Below, one piece after another: positions 7,116 to 15,689 of a DNA stretch of 64,000 nucleotides. Origin of the DNA: Lentzea flava (GTDB lineage: Bacteria; Actinomycetota; Actinomycetes; Mycobacteriales; Pseudonocardiaceae); NCBI RefSeq assembly GCF_014648475.1, contig NZ_BMRE01000010.1:124001-188000 (forward strand). Direction: 5' to 3'. The notes below the pieces were generated by a model. It did not search any database. It worked only from the letters and a program-made list of their open reading frames with translations, and was not told the DNA's origin. The position numbers were made by a program, and so were the translations under genes. The first letter of the stretch is position 1. Every line of letters starts with the position of its first letter.

Positions 7116-9035
7116 ATGGCCCGCCGTATCAACGCGCTCGCGACCTGGCTCCACCGACTCGAGCCGGACGAGGTGGCCGCGATCCTCCTGCACCGCCGCG
7201 ACGTGGCCGACCGCTACGTGCGGACGCTGAAGGACCTCGCCACACAGCTCACCGACTCCGATTCGGTGCACGCCGCGGAGGACACACTGGACCAGGGCGC
7301 GCTCGACGTGCTCGGGTCCATCGTGGCGATGGGCAACACCGGGACGGTCGACCAGGTGTGCGCCGAGCTGCACTGCTCGGCCGACGACTTCGAGCGGGCG
7401 TTCGGCCGGCTCAAGGAACGGGCGCTGGCGTGGCCGGACGGGGCCAGGCTCATCGCGGTGAACTCGGTGCGGGCGAACGGAGCGGTGCGCGACCAGCTCA
7501 CGTTGCGACCCGCGCCCCCGCGTCTGCGCAAGGCGTCGTCGGTGTCACCCGTGGTCGCCACCATGTCCACTGTGGACGGTGTCGCGCGGTTGCTGGCGCA
7601 CTGCGAACAGGACGGGTTCGACGCCCGCTACACCGGTGGCGTGGCGACGGTGGAGATCCGCAGGGTCGCACGGGTGTTGCGGGTCGCGGACTCCGTGCTG
7701 CGGCTGTGGCTGGAGCTCGCGGTCGAGGCGCAGCTGATCGGCGTCGAACGCCATCGGCTGCTGCCGACCAAGCACGGTGACGCCTGGCTCGACTCGCATC
7801 CGGGCGCGCGGCTCGCGGCGCTGGTCAACGCCTGGCGGCGGATGGACTGGCGGCCGGAGCCGGATCAGGCGCGGGCGGCGTTGCGCGACTACACCGGTGC
7901 CGCCGGGCTCGCGTTGCGGCGCACGACGCTGGAGCGGTTCTCGGCCGACCAGGCCTTCGTGGACGTCACCGAGCTGGTGGACGACCTGGTGTGGGAGCGG
8001 CCCGCCGTGCACGATCCACGTGCGACCGCGGCCGTGATCAGTGAGATCGAGTCGCTGGGACTGGTCGCCGGTGGCGCGCTGACGCCATTAGGTGTGGCGG
8101 TGAAGAACAACGGTGACGTCGAGGCCGCCGCCACCGAACTGATGCCGCCCGCCACCGAGAAGGCCGCGTTCCAGACGGACATGACGGCGGTGGTGAACGG
8201 CCTGCCGTCGCCGCGGCTGAGCGCGACGCTGAACCTGGTGGCGGACCTGGAGGACAACGACGCGGCACGGGTGTGGCGCCTGTCCGCCGGGTCGGTGCGG
8301 CGGGCGCTGGACACCGGGCTCGGCGCCGAGGAGGTGCTGGCGAAGCTCGCCGCCGTGTCGGAAGCGCCGTTGCCGCAGGTGATCGAGTACCAGGTGCAGG
8401 ACGTGGCACGGCGGCACGGGCAGCTCACCGTGACCGACGTGGCGAGCTGCGTGCGGGCGGAGGATCCGGCGCTGCTGCAGGAGATCGCCAGGTCGAAGCG
8501 GCTGGCGTCGCTGAAGCTGCGGTTCCTCACGCCGACGGTGCTGGCGTCCGCGCAGCCGATGACGGAGACGCTCGCGGCGTTGCGGCGGGCCGGGTACGCG
8601 CCGACCGGGCTGAACGCCGGTGATCAGTCCATTGTGGAGCGGGTCGAACGGCGGCGGGCGCCTGCCAGGGGTGAGCGGCGCCCTGACCGGTGGTGGCGCA
8701 CCGAACTGGCCGAGGAGGAGCTGATCCAGCTCGCGGTCCGGCTGGTCGAGCAGGAGCGGCCGACCGTCAGACGGGGCACACCGCGGGCCAACGCGGCGCG
8801 AATGCTGCGCGACCAGAACGTCTTCCTGCGCGACGAGGAGGTGCTGATTCTCGCGACGGCCCTCGTCGCGGGCCACCGGGTCGAGATCAAGTACGCGAGC
8901 GGCCCCCGCCAGCTGGAGACGCACGTGATCACGCCGGCCAAGCACCTGGAGGGCGTGCTGACCGCGGAATGCGAGGACGGCTCGACACGGGAGTTCGACA
9001 TCGGCCACGTCCGCGAGGTCGCGGTGCCCGCGTGA
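7116..9035 (+). CDS. Helicase-associated domain protein with WYL-like C-terminus
   Basis: A 639-residue cytosolic protein of an actinobacterial family annotated as helicase-associated (Helicase_C_3, related to the region beside XPB/Ssl2 helicases). It has no Walker A or DEAD-type motor of its own. The N-terminal third is helical with winged-helix-like segments. The XPB-associated domain spans about residues 345-500 (ATEKAAFQTDMTAVVNGLPS to LAALRRAGYAPTG). The C-terminal 60 residues (LATALVAGHRVEIKYASG, then the HVITPAKHLEGV strand) resemble a WYL ligand-binding module. It lies 52 bp upstream of the NACHT gene on the same strand. It may recruit or sense DNA; function is not established. Confidence 0.75.
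   Translation: MARRINALATWLHRLEPDEVAAILLHRRDVADRYVRTLKDLATQLTDSDSVHAAEDTLDQGALDVLGSIVAMGNTGTVDQVCAELHCSADDFERAFGRLKERALAWPDGARLIAVNSVRANGAVRDQLTLRPAPPRLRKASSVSPVVATMSTVDGVARLLAHCEQDGFDARYTGGVATVEIRRVARVLRVADSVLRLWLELAVEAQLIGVERHRLLPTKHGDAWLDSHPGARLAALVNAWRRMDWRPEPDQARAALRDYTGAAGLALRRTTLERFSADQAFVDVTELVDDLVWERPAVHDPRATAAVISEIESLGLVAGGALTPLGVAVKNNGDVEAAATELMPPATEKAAFQTDMTAVVNGLPSPRLSATLNLVADLEDNDAARVWRLSAGSVRRALDTGLGAEEVLAKLAAVSEAPLPQVIEYQVQDVARRHGQLTVTDVASCVRAEDPALLQEIARSKRLASLKLRFLTPTVLASAQPMTETLAALRRAGYAPTGLNAGDQSIVERVERRRAPARGERRPDRWWRTELAEEELIQLAVRLVEQERPTVRRGTPRANAARMLRDQNVFLRDEEVLILATALVAGHRVEIKYASGPRQLETHVITPAKHLEGVLTAECEDGSTREFDIGHVREVAVPA
7566..7576. repeat. Iterated palindrome TCCACTGTGGA
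   Basis: One of four exact copies of TCCAC(A/T)GTGGA in the window (7566, 36003, 40913, 60670). Here it lies in frame in the helicase-associated gene as TCC ACT GTG GAC, encoding Ser-Thr-Val-Asp, and uses the A/T-ending codon ACT, which is uncommon in this sequence. Near copies occur at 8628, 11335, 26865, 46015, 55734 and 61606. Confidence 0.6.
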
Positions 9036-9053
9036 ACAGCTGGTGAAGTCCGG

Positions 9054-9081
9054 CTGACGCAGGTGATCACGCGCTGATACT
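9054..9081 (+). promoter_or_regulatory. Candidate promoter of the NACHT gene
   Basis: CTGACG (9054-9059) and GATACT (9076-9081) are separated by 16 bp and resemble -35 and -10 elements. The -10 ends 6 bp before the GTG start, so the transcript would be leaderless. A GTGATCAC palindrome (9063-9070) lies between the two boxes and could be an operator. The call is from inspection only. Confidence 0.4.
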
Positions 9082-9087
9082 GGACAG

Positions 9088-11955
9088 GTGGCCGATCCGT
9101 TTTCCGCCGGACTGCTGATGGTGCTGGAGACCGTGCTGGAGCGCGTCCTGCTCGGTCTCTTCGACATCGTGCACAAAGGTGCCAGGGACAAGAAGCGCCA
9201 ACGCGAGCTGACCAGGCCGGGGCCGCTGATCGAACGGGTGAGCGCCGAGCTCGCCCGCGGTGAGCTGAGCGCCATCGAGCGGCACGAGTGGCAGGCCGCG
9301 GTGGACGCGGTGCTCGAGTCGATCGAGGCCTCGTTGCCGCTGCGGGAGGACGAGGCGCTGCAGGTGATGCTGACGCCCGCGTCGTTGCGGAAGTACGTGC
9401 TGTCCCGGTCGGAGAAGATCCGGCGGTCGGCCGGCCTGTCCGACCTGGCGACGGCGGTCTACGACGCGTTGCTGGAGCGCGTGTGCGTCGCCGTCGTGGA
9501 ACTGGTGCAGTCCCAACCGGAGTACGCGCGGCGGCTCGCGGTGGAGACGCTCCAGATCAGCCAGGCGACAGCGAAGGCCGTGGCACGGCTCCCCGACCAG
9601 CAGCAGCGGGCACTGATGGCGGCGCATCGGGACTTCGAGGACCGCTACGCCGACCAGGTCGCGCACTCGCTGGGCGGGCTGGAGCTGTTCGGGGTGTCGC
9701 GGGGACGCGCGCCGCGGCGGCACTCGTTCGACAGCTCGTACGTGTCGCTGGCGGTGGCGCGGGTCGGCGACGCCGACGACGAGCTGAGCGGCGCCGGGCT
9801 GCCGGTGGAGACCGCGCTGGTGAACACGCCTCGGGTGCTGATCCGGGGTGGTGCGGGCGCGGGCAAGACGACGTTCCTGCGCTGGCTCGCGATGAACGCG
9901 CTGGGCGAGACGCGGACCTCCGGCAACGAGTGGCTCGGGCTGGTGCCGTTCTTCGTGCCGCTGCGGCAGTACACGACGTTGCCGAAGCCGGAGGAGTTCA
10001 TCTCACCGACCGCCTCGATGATCGAGGAGGAGAAGCCCGCCGGGTGGGTCACCGCGCGGCTGAGGGAAGGGCGGGCGCTCGTTCTCGTCGACGGCGTGGA
10101 CGAACTGGTCTCGGAACGGCGGGAGGAGGCACGCCAGTGGCTCTGCCGGCTGGTGAACGCCTATCCGCAGGCGCGGTACGCGATCACCACCCGTCCCTCC
10201 GCCGTGCCCGAGGACTGGATGGAGGAGTGCGACTTCACGGCGTTCGACCTGTTGCCGTTGAGCGACAAGGGAGTCCGCGACTTCGTGGAGGCCTGGCACA
10301 CCGCCGCGCGCGACGAACCAGGCCTGACACGGGAGGCCCGGGTGTGGCTGACCGAGTGCGAGACGCGGCTGATCGCCACGCTGGCGAGACGGCCCGACCT
10401 GCGACGGCTGGCGTCGAGTCCGTTGCTGGCAGGGCTGTTGTGCGCGTTGCACCAGGACCGGAACATGCACCTGCCGCGCGATCGGCGGTCGCTGTACGAG
10501 GCAGCTCTGGACCTGCTGCTGGTGCGCTGGGACGAGGATCGCGGGCTGGCTCTGCCGTCGTTCTCCAAGGAGGAGCAGCTCGTTCTGCTGCAACGGTTCG
10601 CGTACTCGTTGGTGCGCAACCGGGAGCTGATGGTGCCGCGATCGGAAGCCGTGCACCGGCTGGGGAACGCGATGCGCGGGTTGCGGTCGCACGACATCGA
10701 CCCGGACGACGCGATGCAGCGGCTGCTCGAACGGGCGGGGCTGCTGCGGGAGGTCTCGTCCGAGCGGGTGCAGTTCGTGCACCGGACGTTCCGGGACTAC
10801 CTGGCGGCCAAGGAGGTCGTCGACGCCGGTGACCTGAACCTGTTGGTGGACAGGGCACATCTCGACGAGTGGCACGACGTCGTGGTGATGGCGGTCGCGC
10901 ACGCTCGTCCGCGTGAACGGGCCCGCGTGCTGATGGAACTGTTGGCCGGCAACGACGACACGCGCAAGGACGAGCGCGGACGCGACAAGCTGCGGCTGCT
11001 CGCGCTGGCGTGCCTCGACCAGGCCGACGTGATCGAGCCGGAGACGGCGCGGGAGCAGGTGACGCGGGCCGCGGCGTCGCTGATCCCGCCGAAGAGCTTC
11101 GTGCACGCCGACGCGTTGTCCGAGGCGGGGCCGTTCGTCGTGGACCTGTTGCCCGGCCCGGAAGCCGTGAAGGAGGCCCCGTACATCGTGCGGACGCTGG
11201 CCAACATCGGCGGTGAGGGCGCGTGGGAGCGAATCGCCGAGTTCGCTGCCGTCGATCACGCGATGGTCATCGACGAGCTGCTGCGGGCGTGGCGGAACAC
11301 ACCGGACACTGAGCAGTACGCCGAGACCGTGCTGTCCAAAGTGGATTTCGGTGACCGCAGGGTCGACGTGCGGGGCTGGCACCGGATCCAGTTCATCAAG
11401 CACCTGAAGTACCTGCGGAACGTCCGGTGCATCGGCAACATCAACCCGCTCGACCCGCTCGCGGAGATGCCGTCGCTGCACCGGCTGGAGCTGTGGCAGA
11501 ACGAGGTCATGCACGACCTCTCGCCGCTGGCGCGGTCCCGGTCGTTGAAGGAACTGCACCTGAGCCGGTGCCGTCCGCTCGGCCGGATCGACCTGTCGCC
11601 GGTGAAGAACCTCGACGAGTTGCACCTGCACTTCAGCAAGGTCGACCTGGCGACGCTGGCAGGCGGAACGCTGCGGCGGCTGCAGATCCACGACGAGGCG
11701 ATTGACGACGGGCTGGCCGCGCTGCCGGACCTGCCCGCGTTGCGCGAGCTGGCGATCGACCACCGCCCGCCCTACCTGCTGGCGGGGCTGGAGCGGTGGC
11801 CGACCATCGTCGTGCTCGAGGTGTTCGGTGTGCCGTCGGCGGACGACGTGCGCGTGCTGCCGGCGTTGGAACACCTCGTCGTGCACCAGCCGGAATCGCT
11901 TGCCCGGCTGGAGAAACTGCGTCAGCAGCTGCCTGCCGTGCGCATCACCACCTGA
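9088..11955 (+). CDS. NACHT-domain STAND NTPase with C-terminal leucine-rich repeats (bacterial NLR-like)
   Basis: A 955-residue cytosolic NTPase. Residues 1-235 are a helical N-terminal domain of the type found in actinobacterial NACHT proteins (NNH-like), and LDIVHKG-type charged helices follow the first hydrophobic stretch. The NACHT domain has Walker A GGAGAGKTT at 254-262, Walker B LVLVDGVDEL at about 331-340, and the sensor ITTRPSAVPEDW after it. A helical region (FVHRTFRDYLAAKE) follows. The last 200 residues are irregular leucine-rich repeats (LHRLELWQNEVM, LKELHLSRCRPL, LDELHLHFSKVDL, ALRELAIDH). Bacterial NACHT proteins of this design are known antiphage sensors. No separate effector domain is recognised in it. 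Its 3' end overlaps the convergent nuclease gene by 11 bp. A defence role is inferred. Confidence 0.85.
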   Translation: MADPFSAGLLMVLETVLERVLLGLFDIVHKGARDKKRQRELTRPGPLIERVSAELARGELSAIERHEWQAAVDAVLESIEASLPLREDEALQVMLTPASLRKYVLSRSEKIRRSAGLSDLATAVYDALLERVCVAVVELVQSQPEYARRLAVETLQISQATAKAVARLPDQQQRALMAAHRDFEDRYADQVAHSLGGLELFGVSRGRAPRRHSFDSSYVSLAVARVGDADDELSGAGLPVETALVNTPRVLIRGGAGAGKTTFLRWLAMNALGETRTSGNEWLGLVPFFVPLRQYTTLPKPEEFISPTASMIEEEKPAGWVTARLREGRALVLVDGVDELVSERREEARQWLCRLVNAYPQARYAITTRPSAVPEDWMEECDFTAFDLLPLSDKGVRDFVEAWHTAARDEPGLTREARVWLTECETRLIATLARRPDLRRLASSPLLAGLLCALHQDRNMHLPRDRRSLYEAALDLLLVRWDEDRGLALPSFSKEEQLVLLQRFAYSLVRNRELMVPRSEAVHRLGNAMRGLRSHDIDPDDAMQRLLERAGLLREVSSERVQFVHRTFRDYLAAKEVVDAGDLNLLVDRAHLDEWHDVVVMAVAHARPRERARVLMELLAGNDDTRKDERGRDKLRLLALACLDQADVIEPETAREQVTRAAASLIPPKSFVHADALSEAGPFVVDLLPGPEAVKEAPYIVRTLANIGGEGAWERIAEFAAVDHAMVIDELLRAWRNTPDTEQYAETVLSKVDFGDRRVDVRGWHRIQFIKHLKYLRNVRCIGNINPLDPLAEMPSLHRLELWQNEVMHDLSPLARSRSLKELHLSRCRPLGRIDLSPVKNLDELHLHFSKVDLATLAGGTLRRLQIHDEAIDDGLAALPDLPALRELAIDHRPPYLLAGLERWPTIVVLEVFGVPSADDVRVLPALEHLVVHQPESLARLEKLRQQLPAVRITT

Positions 11956-12757
11956 TGTCGGAGAGGCTGTCGAGCGGCTTGCGCTCGGTCTCGTCGAGCA
12001 GCTGCACCGACGCGGTGTCGGCGGCGTGCAGCTCGGCAGGGAAGGTGAGGTTCACCCGCTTCTCCAGCTCGGTCAGCGACACCTGGAACACGCGGAACTC
12101 GTCCAGGTCGAGCGCCTCGGCCAGGACGAGGTTCTGCGTGAGCAGGAACGCGCTGCAGCGCAGCTCGCCGTTCACCACGAACGCGATCGCCTTGTAGAAC
12201 TCGCGCGGGATCGCGACGCCGCGGAACAGCCGGTCGTCGACGTTGAAGACCGGGCCGCCGTACACGCTGACCTTGAGGTTGTCGACGTCGACGTCCGCGA
12301 GCACCGCCTCCTCGAGCCTGCCCCAGAGCCCTTCCTTCGTGCTCTGGTTGAAGTCGTCCATCTGCGGCGTGATGTTCGTGAAGAAGAACGAGTCCCTGTT
12401 CGCCTTCTGCGCCTCCGCCTTCGGACCCCAGCACAGGTCGGCCCTGCGGGCCAGGTGGCCGCGGTCGAGCCTGTTGTCGCGGTAGAGCTCGTCGCCGACC
12501 TGGAACTCGGCCGGGACGCGCGGGTCCTTGACGAACGGGATGTTGCTGCGGCTCAGCGCTTTCAGCTCACCGCCGTCGATGTTCCACGCGACCCAGCTCG
12601 CGAACCTGCGCGACTTGCTCATCGCGAGCGAGAAGTGCGTGTAGTCGATCGTGGTCGAGCCGTCGAGCTCGACCGCGTCCGCGGCTCCGGACTCGCTCAG
12701 CACCGGGATGCCGGCGAGCGTCCCGAGGAACTTCGCGTCAAATCCTGCACTGGTCAT
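11945..12757 (-). CDS. DNA/RNA non-specific endonuclease (NUC1/DRGH family)
   Basis: A 270-residue beta-beta-alpha-metal nuclease. The catalytic DRGH motif is at residues 98-101 (LDRGHLARRADLCWG), with His101 as general base, and the metal-binding and substrate segment FFFTNITPQMDDFNQ is at 124-138. The HFSLAMSKSRRFASWVAWNI stretch matches the N-terminal part of the family. Unlike many relatives it has no signal peptide, so it should stay in the cytoplasm, where it would need an inhibitor, a latent state or a partner. The ATG at 12757 is preceded by AGGGGG. It converges with the NACHT-LRR gene with an 11-bp overlap; a functional link to it is possible but unproven. No immunity gene is visible beside it. 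Confidence 0.85.
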   Translation of the reverse strand: MTSAGFDAKFLGTLAGIPVLSESGAADAVELDGSTTIDYTHFSLAMSKSRRFASWVAWNIDGGELKALSRSNIPFVKDPRVPAEFQVGDELYRDNRLDRGHLARRADLCWGPKAEAQKANRDSFFFTNITPQMDDFNQSTKEGLWGRLEEAVLADVDVDNLKVSVYGGPVFNVDDRLFRGVAIPREFYKAIAFVVNGELRCSAFLLTQNLVLAEALDLDEFRVFQVSLTELEKRVNLTFPAELHAADTASVQLLDETERKPLDSLSDIRW

Positions 12758-12838
12758 GTGTCGCCCCCTACTGGTTCACCTTGGGGGTCGACTCATCTCA
12801 TGGGACCGTTAGCCGGATACACCCGATCGGCCCAGTGT

Positions 12839-13291
12839 TCATGCGGTCTTCTTGACCAGTTTGCCGTCCGGGGCGATCGCGAACCACTCTTCGTCGACGC
12901 CCTGGCCGTTCAGGTCACCCGCGACCTTGTCTCCCACGTAGTAATAGAGCGGCCACTTTCCGTACACGGCCTGGGAGCTCTCCTCGATCTGCGAGACCAG
13001 GTTCGCGTCCGCGCCCTCCTTCGCCTGCACCTCGGACTGCGCGGTCAGGGCGGGCCAGACGGCGATGCAGTCGGCGTCGCACGCGCTGGAGGAGTTCTCG
13101 TCCTTGGTGAACGCGTAGAGCGTCCGTCCTGATTGGTCGACCAGGATCGGCCCGAGGTCGGACTGCGCGATCCTCACCTCGGCCTGTACGGGCACCTCCT
13201 GCTGCGAAACCTGTTGTGGCGCCTCGTTTCCGCAGGCCACCAGCGTCGCGAGCAGTGCGGGCAGAGCGAGAATTCCCATACGTACGTGCAT
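12839..13291 (-). CDS. Secreted lipoprotein with Lipoprotein_15 (COG4315) repeats
   Basis: A 150-residue exported lipoprotein. The start is the ATG at 13291, preceded by AAGGAG 6 nt away; a longer frame to 13489 crosses the operator region and is rejected. The signal peptide ends in the lipobox LVAC, with Cys20 as the lipidated residue. The mature part has two copies of the PF03640-type repeat: LVDQSGRTLYAFTKDENSSS with a CDADCIAVWPAL loop, then WPLYYYVGDKVAGDLNGQGV with the EEWFAIAPDGKLV end. Function is unknown; relatives are surface proteins, sometimes near redox or fasciclin-type genes. It is divergent from the CHRD gene and shares its regulatory region. Confidence 0.82.
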   Translation of the reverse strand: MHVRMGILALPALLATLVACGNEAPQQVSQQEVPVQAEVRIAQSDLGPILVDQSGRTLYAFTKDENSSSACDADCIAVWPALTAQSEVQAKEGADANLVSQIEESSQAVYGKWPLYYYVGDKVAGDLNGQGVDEEWFAIAPDGKLVKKTA

Positions 13292-13345
13292 CTTCGTCTC
13301 CTTGCGGGGTGTCCCTGTTCCGACGACGACACGTCCGCAGGCGAC

Positions 13346-13377
13346 CTTTGGTTCAACCAAAGAAAATTGGTTGAACC
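13346..13377. promoter_or_regulatory. Double palindromic operator between lipoprotein and CHRD genes
   Basis: CTTTGGTTCAACCAAAG (13346-13362) is a perfect palindrome around a central C. Four bases later TTGGTTGAACC (13367-13377) repeats the same half-sites. Together they also form an 11-bp perfect inverted repeat (13350-13360 and 13367-13377) with a 6-base loop. The AT-rich element lies in the divergent promoter region, 55 bp upstream of the lipoprotein start and 80 bp upstream of the CHRD start. This suggests a dimeric repressor or activator acting on both genes. The regulator is not in the window as far as I can tell. Confidence 0.6.
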
Positions 13378-13458
13378 GGATCCGGCCGGCATCCGTGTTG
13401 GTGGTGTCGGGTCCGCCAGACCCCCCGACTCCCACTGAGGAGCCTTGGAGTACATCCC

Positions 13459-14679
13459 ATGTCTCGCAACAAAACTGTCGCTGCCGCATGCCTGCTGGGC
13501 GCCACGCTCGGCCTCGCGGTGGTGACGCCGGCGTCCGCCGCTCAGGACGCCGTGACCGTCAAGATCACGAACCAGGCCGGGTACGAGGCCACGTTCTGCG
13601 CCGCCGACGTCCTCGAAGGGCGTTGTCTGGACGGTGCGAAGAAGGGCGAGTCGCGCACCTTCACCGTGAAGCCGGGCAACGGCCCGATCGAGGTCCGCGT
13701 GGTCGTGAAGAACGGCGGTTCGGTCTTCCAGAACTTCACCGCCGACGGCCCCGTGCTGAACATCGACGCCGGTGGTTCCGCCGACAAGCCGACCGCCACG
13801 AAGGCCGGCGGCGGCCACGGTGAGCACGGTGGCCAGAACCCCGCGCCGACCACCGGTCAACCCGCGCCCGCGCCGGTCAAGGGCAAGCCGTTCTTCTTCT
13901 CCGCCGACCTCGACGGCAAGCAGGAGGTGCCCACGCCCGGCGGTCCGGCCGTGGGTGACGAGGACGGGTCGGCCAAGGCGCTGGTCGAGGTCCGCGGCGA
14001 CCGCGTGACGTTCGCGCTGGAGTGGAAGAAGACGGCCCCGATCACGCTCGGCCACATCCACCAGGGCGTGGCGGGTCAGAACGGTCCGGTGAAGGTCGGC
14101 CTGTTCACGACCCCGATGCCGGACACGGTGTCCGCGGCCGCCGGGCAGACGGTGATCGACCCGAAGCTGGCAGAGGACATCCGCAAGAACCCCGCGGGCT
14201 TCTACGTGAACCTGCACAGCACCGACCGGCCGGGCGGCGCCGTGCGCGCCCAGCTCAAGCCGCTCGGCAAGCACGTCAACCCGCTCGACATCATCAAGGG
14301 CGGCAAGCTCCGCGCGTTCTCCAACGGCCGCAACGAGGTGCCGGTGCAGGGCGGCCCGAAGGTCGGCGACCCTGACGGCCAGGCCGTCACGTTCGTGCAG
14401 CCCTCTGGCAGCGGTGTCGACTTCTCGCTGGCGTGGGTGAACATCGACGCGCCGACGCTGGGCCACGTCCACCAGGGCGCCAAGGGCGTCAACGGCCCGG
14501 TGAAGATCACGTTCTTCGGCACCGCCGTCCCGCAGGGCATCTTCGCGGTCTCCGGCACGGCCACGGCTGACAAAGCCACGCTGGACGCGCTCAAGAAGTC
14601 GCCGAAGGACTTCTACTCGAACCTGCACACCGGTCCGTTCCCCGGTGGAGCCGTTCGCGGCCAGTTCACTTCTCACTAG
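13459..14679 (+). CDS. Secreted protein with two CHRD domains
   Basis: A 406-residue exported protein. The signal peptide (residues 1-28) ends in PASAA. A beta-rich N-terminal domain (about 30-105) with a Cys pair (FCAADVLEGRC) is followed by a low-complexity Gly/His/Pro/Thr linker (about 115-143). Two CHRD domains follow at about 145-268 and 285-405, each with the family GHIHQG or GHVHQG motif, a FYVNLHS or FYSNLHT strand and a PGGAVR turn. CHRD was named from chordin; bacterial copies are extracellular and of unknown role. It is divergent from the lipoprotein gene around a palindromic operator and is followed by a strong terminator. No sorting signal or membrane anchor is seen. Confidence 0.85.
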   Translation: MSRNKTVAAACLLGATLGLAVVTPASAAQDAVTVKITNQAGYEATFCAADVLEGRCLDGAKKGESRTFTVKPGNGPIEVRVVVKNGGSVFQNFTADGPVLNIDAGGSADKPTATKAGGGHGEHGGQNPAPTTGQPAPAPVKGKPFFFSADLDGKQEVPTPGGPAVGDEDGSAKALVEVRGDRVTFALEWKKTAPITLGHIHQGVAGQNGPVKVGLFTTPMPDTVSAAAGQTVIDPKLAEDIRKNPAGFYVNLHSTDRPGGAVRAQLKPLGKHVNPLDIIKGGKLRAFSNGRNEVPVQGGPKVGDPDGQAVTFVQPSGSGVDFSLAWVNIDAPTLGHVHQGAKGVNGPVKITFFGTAVPQGIFAVSGTATADKATLDALKKSPKDFYSNLHTGPFPGGAVRGQFTSH

Positions 14680-14697
14680 CCAGACCATCCGAATACC

Positions 14698-14734
14698 AGG
14701 CGCCTCGGCCGCGACCCCCACGGCCGAGGCGCCT
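14698..14734 (+). terminator. Strong stem-loop terminator after CHRD gene
   Basis: A 13-bp perfect inverted repeat (AGGCGCCTCGGCC at 14698-14710 and its complement at 14722-14734) with an 11-base loop, starting 18 bp after the stop. The run after it is only weakly T-rich (CCCATTTCC). Confidence 0.75.
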
Positions 14735-14760
14735 CCCATTTCCGGAGTAGATTGCTCCGA

Positions 14761-15645
14761 ATGGACGCCGCCGACAAAGCCCGCCTCCTCGACGAAGACC
14801 TCGAGGAGGATCGGGAGGGCTTTCTGCTGGACGCCGCCAGGGCGTGGCACGAGGCCGGAGACCACGACCGGGCGATCGAGCTGCTGACCGAAGCGGTCGA
14901 ACTCGGCGTCGAGGATCACGACCACCCGAGAGTTCTCCTGGCGGAGGTGCTGTTCGACCTCGGCCGGGACGACGAAGCACGGGCTCAGCTCCGCGCTCTC
15001 CGCAAGACGTGGCCGGACTACCCCGAACCGTACGAACAGGCCGGCGAACTCATGCGCCGACGCGGCGAGTTCGAGGAAGCGCTGAACTGGTACGACCTCG
15101 CGGTCGCCCAGGAGGAACCCCGCGGCCTGGCCGACCGGCCTCTCGCCATGAGCCGGCGCGAGGTGCGTCAGAAGCTCGGCCTGCCGGAGGACGATCTGGA
15201 CAAGGCGGCCGAACCCGCGGCCCGCCGCTTCGAGGAGCTCGTGCGGCAAATGAGGGCGACGTTGGCCGCCGAGAGGTCCCAGAAAGGGATCGAGGCGACG
15301 ATCGTGGCGTTCTGGCCTCGTGCCGAGGTGCCGCGCGCCCACGAGAAGTGGCCGGAGCTCGTGCCCCGCACCGATGTCGACGCCATGATGCGCGACAACG
15401 AGCTGTACCACCGCGAGCTGTCCGAATCCGGTGAGCGCTTCGTCATGGTGCCGCTGATGGTGGACCGGCTGACCGAGCTCGCGAGCCGCACGGGCGGCGA
15501 TCCGATGGACGAAGAGACCCTGTGCGCCTATGTCACGGAGTCCATCAACGACGACCTCGCCACCGCGTGGCCGCCGGGGCCGAACGCGCCGTGCTGGTGC
15601 GGCTCCGGCAGCACGTACGGGAAGTGCTGCGGCCGGCTCCAGTAG
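14761..15645 (+). CDS. TPR-like protein with C-terminal SEC-C zinc motif
   Basis: A 294-residue cytosolic protein. The N-terminal 120 residues form tetratricopeptide-like helices (AARAWHEAGDHDRAIELLTE, then VLFDLGRDDEARAQLRAL, then EFEEALNWYDLAV). The C-terminus is a SEC-C zinc finger (NAPCWCGSGSTYGKCCG), the module also found at the end of SecA. SEC-C proteins bind zinc and are often associated with the ribosome or with chaperone-type functions; the exact role here is unknown. The ATG at 14761 is chosen over an in-frame TTG at 14752. It faces the SulP gene, with 44 bp between the stops. Confidence 0.8.
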   Translation: MDAADKARLLDEDLEEDREGFLLDAARAWHEAGDHDRAIELLTEAVELGVEDHDHPRVLLAEVLFDLGRDDEARAQLRALRKTWPDYPEPYEQAGELMRRRGEFEEALNWYDLAVAQEEPRGLADRPLAMSRREVRQKLGLPEDDLDKAAEPAARRFEELVRQMRATLAAERSQKGIEATIVAFWPRAEVPRAHEKWPELVPRTDVDAMMRDNELYHRELSESGERFVMVPLMVDRLTELASRTGGDPMDEETLCAYVTESINDDLATAWPPGPNAPCWCGSGSTYGKCCGRLQ

Positions 15646-15689
15646 GACGAAGGAGACCGGTGCGACGCTGAACCGGCCCCGTCATCGCG

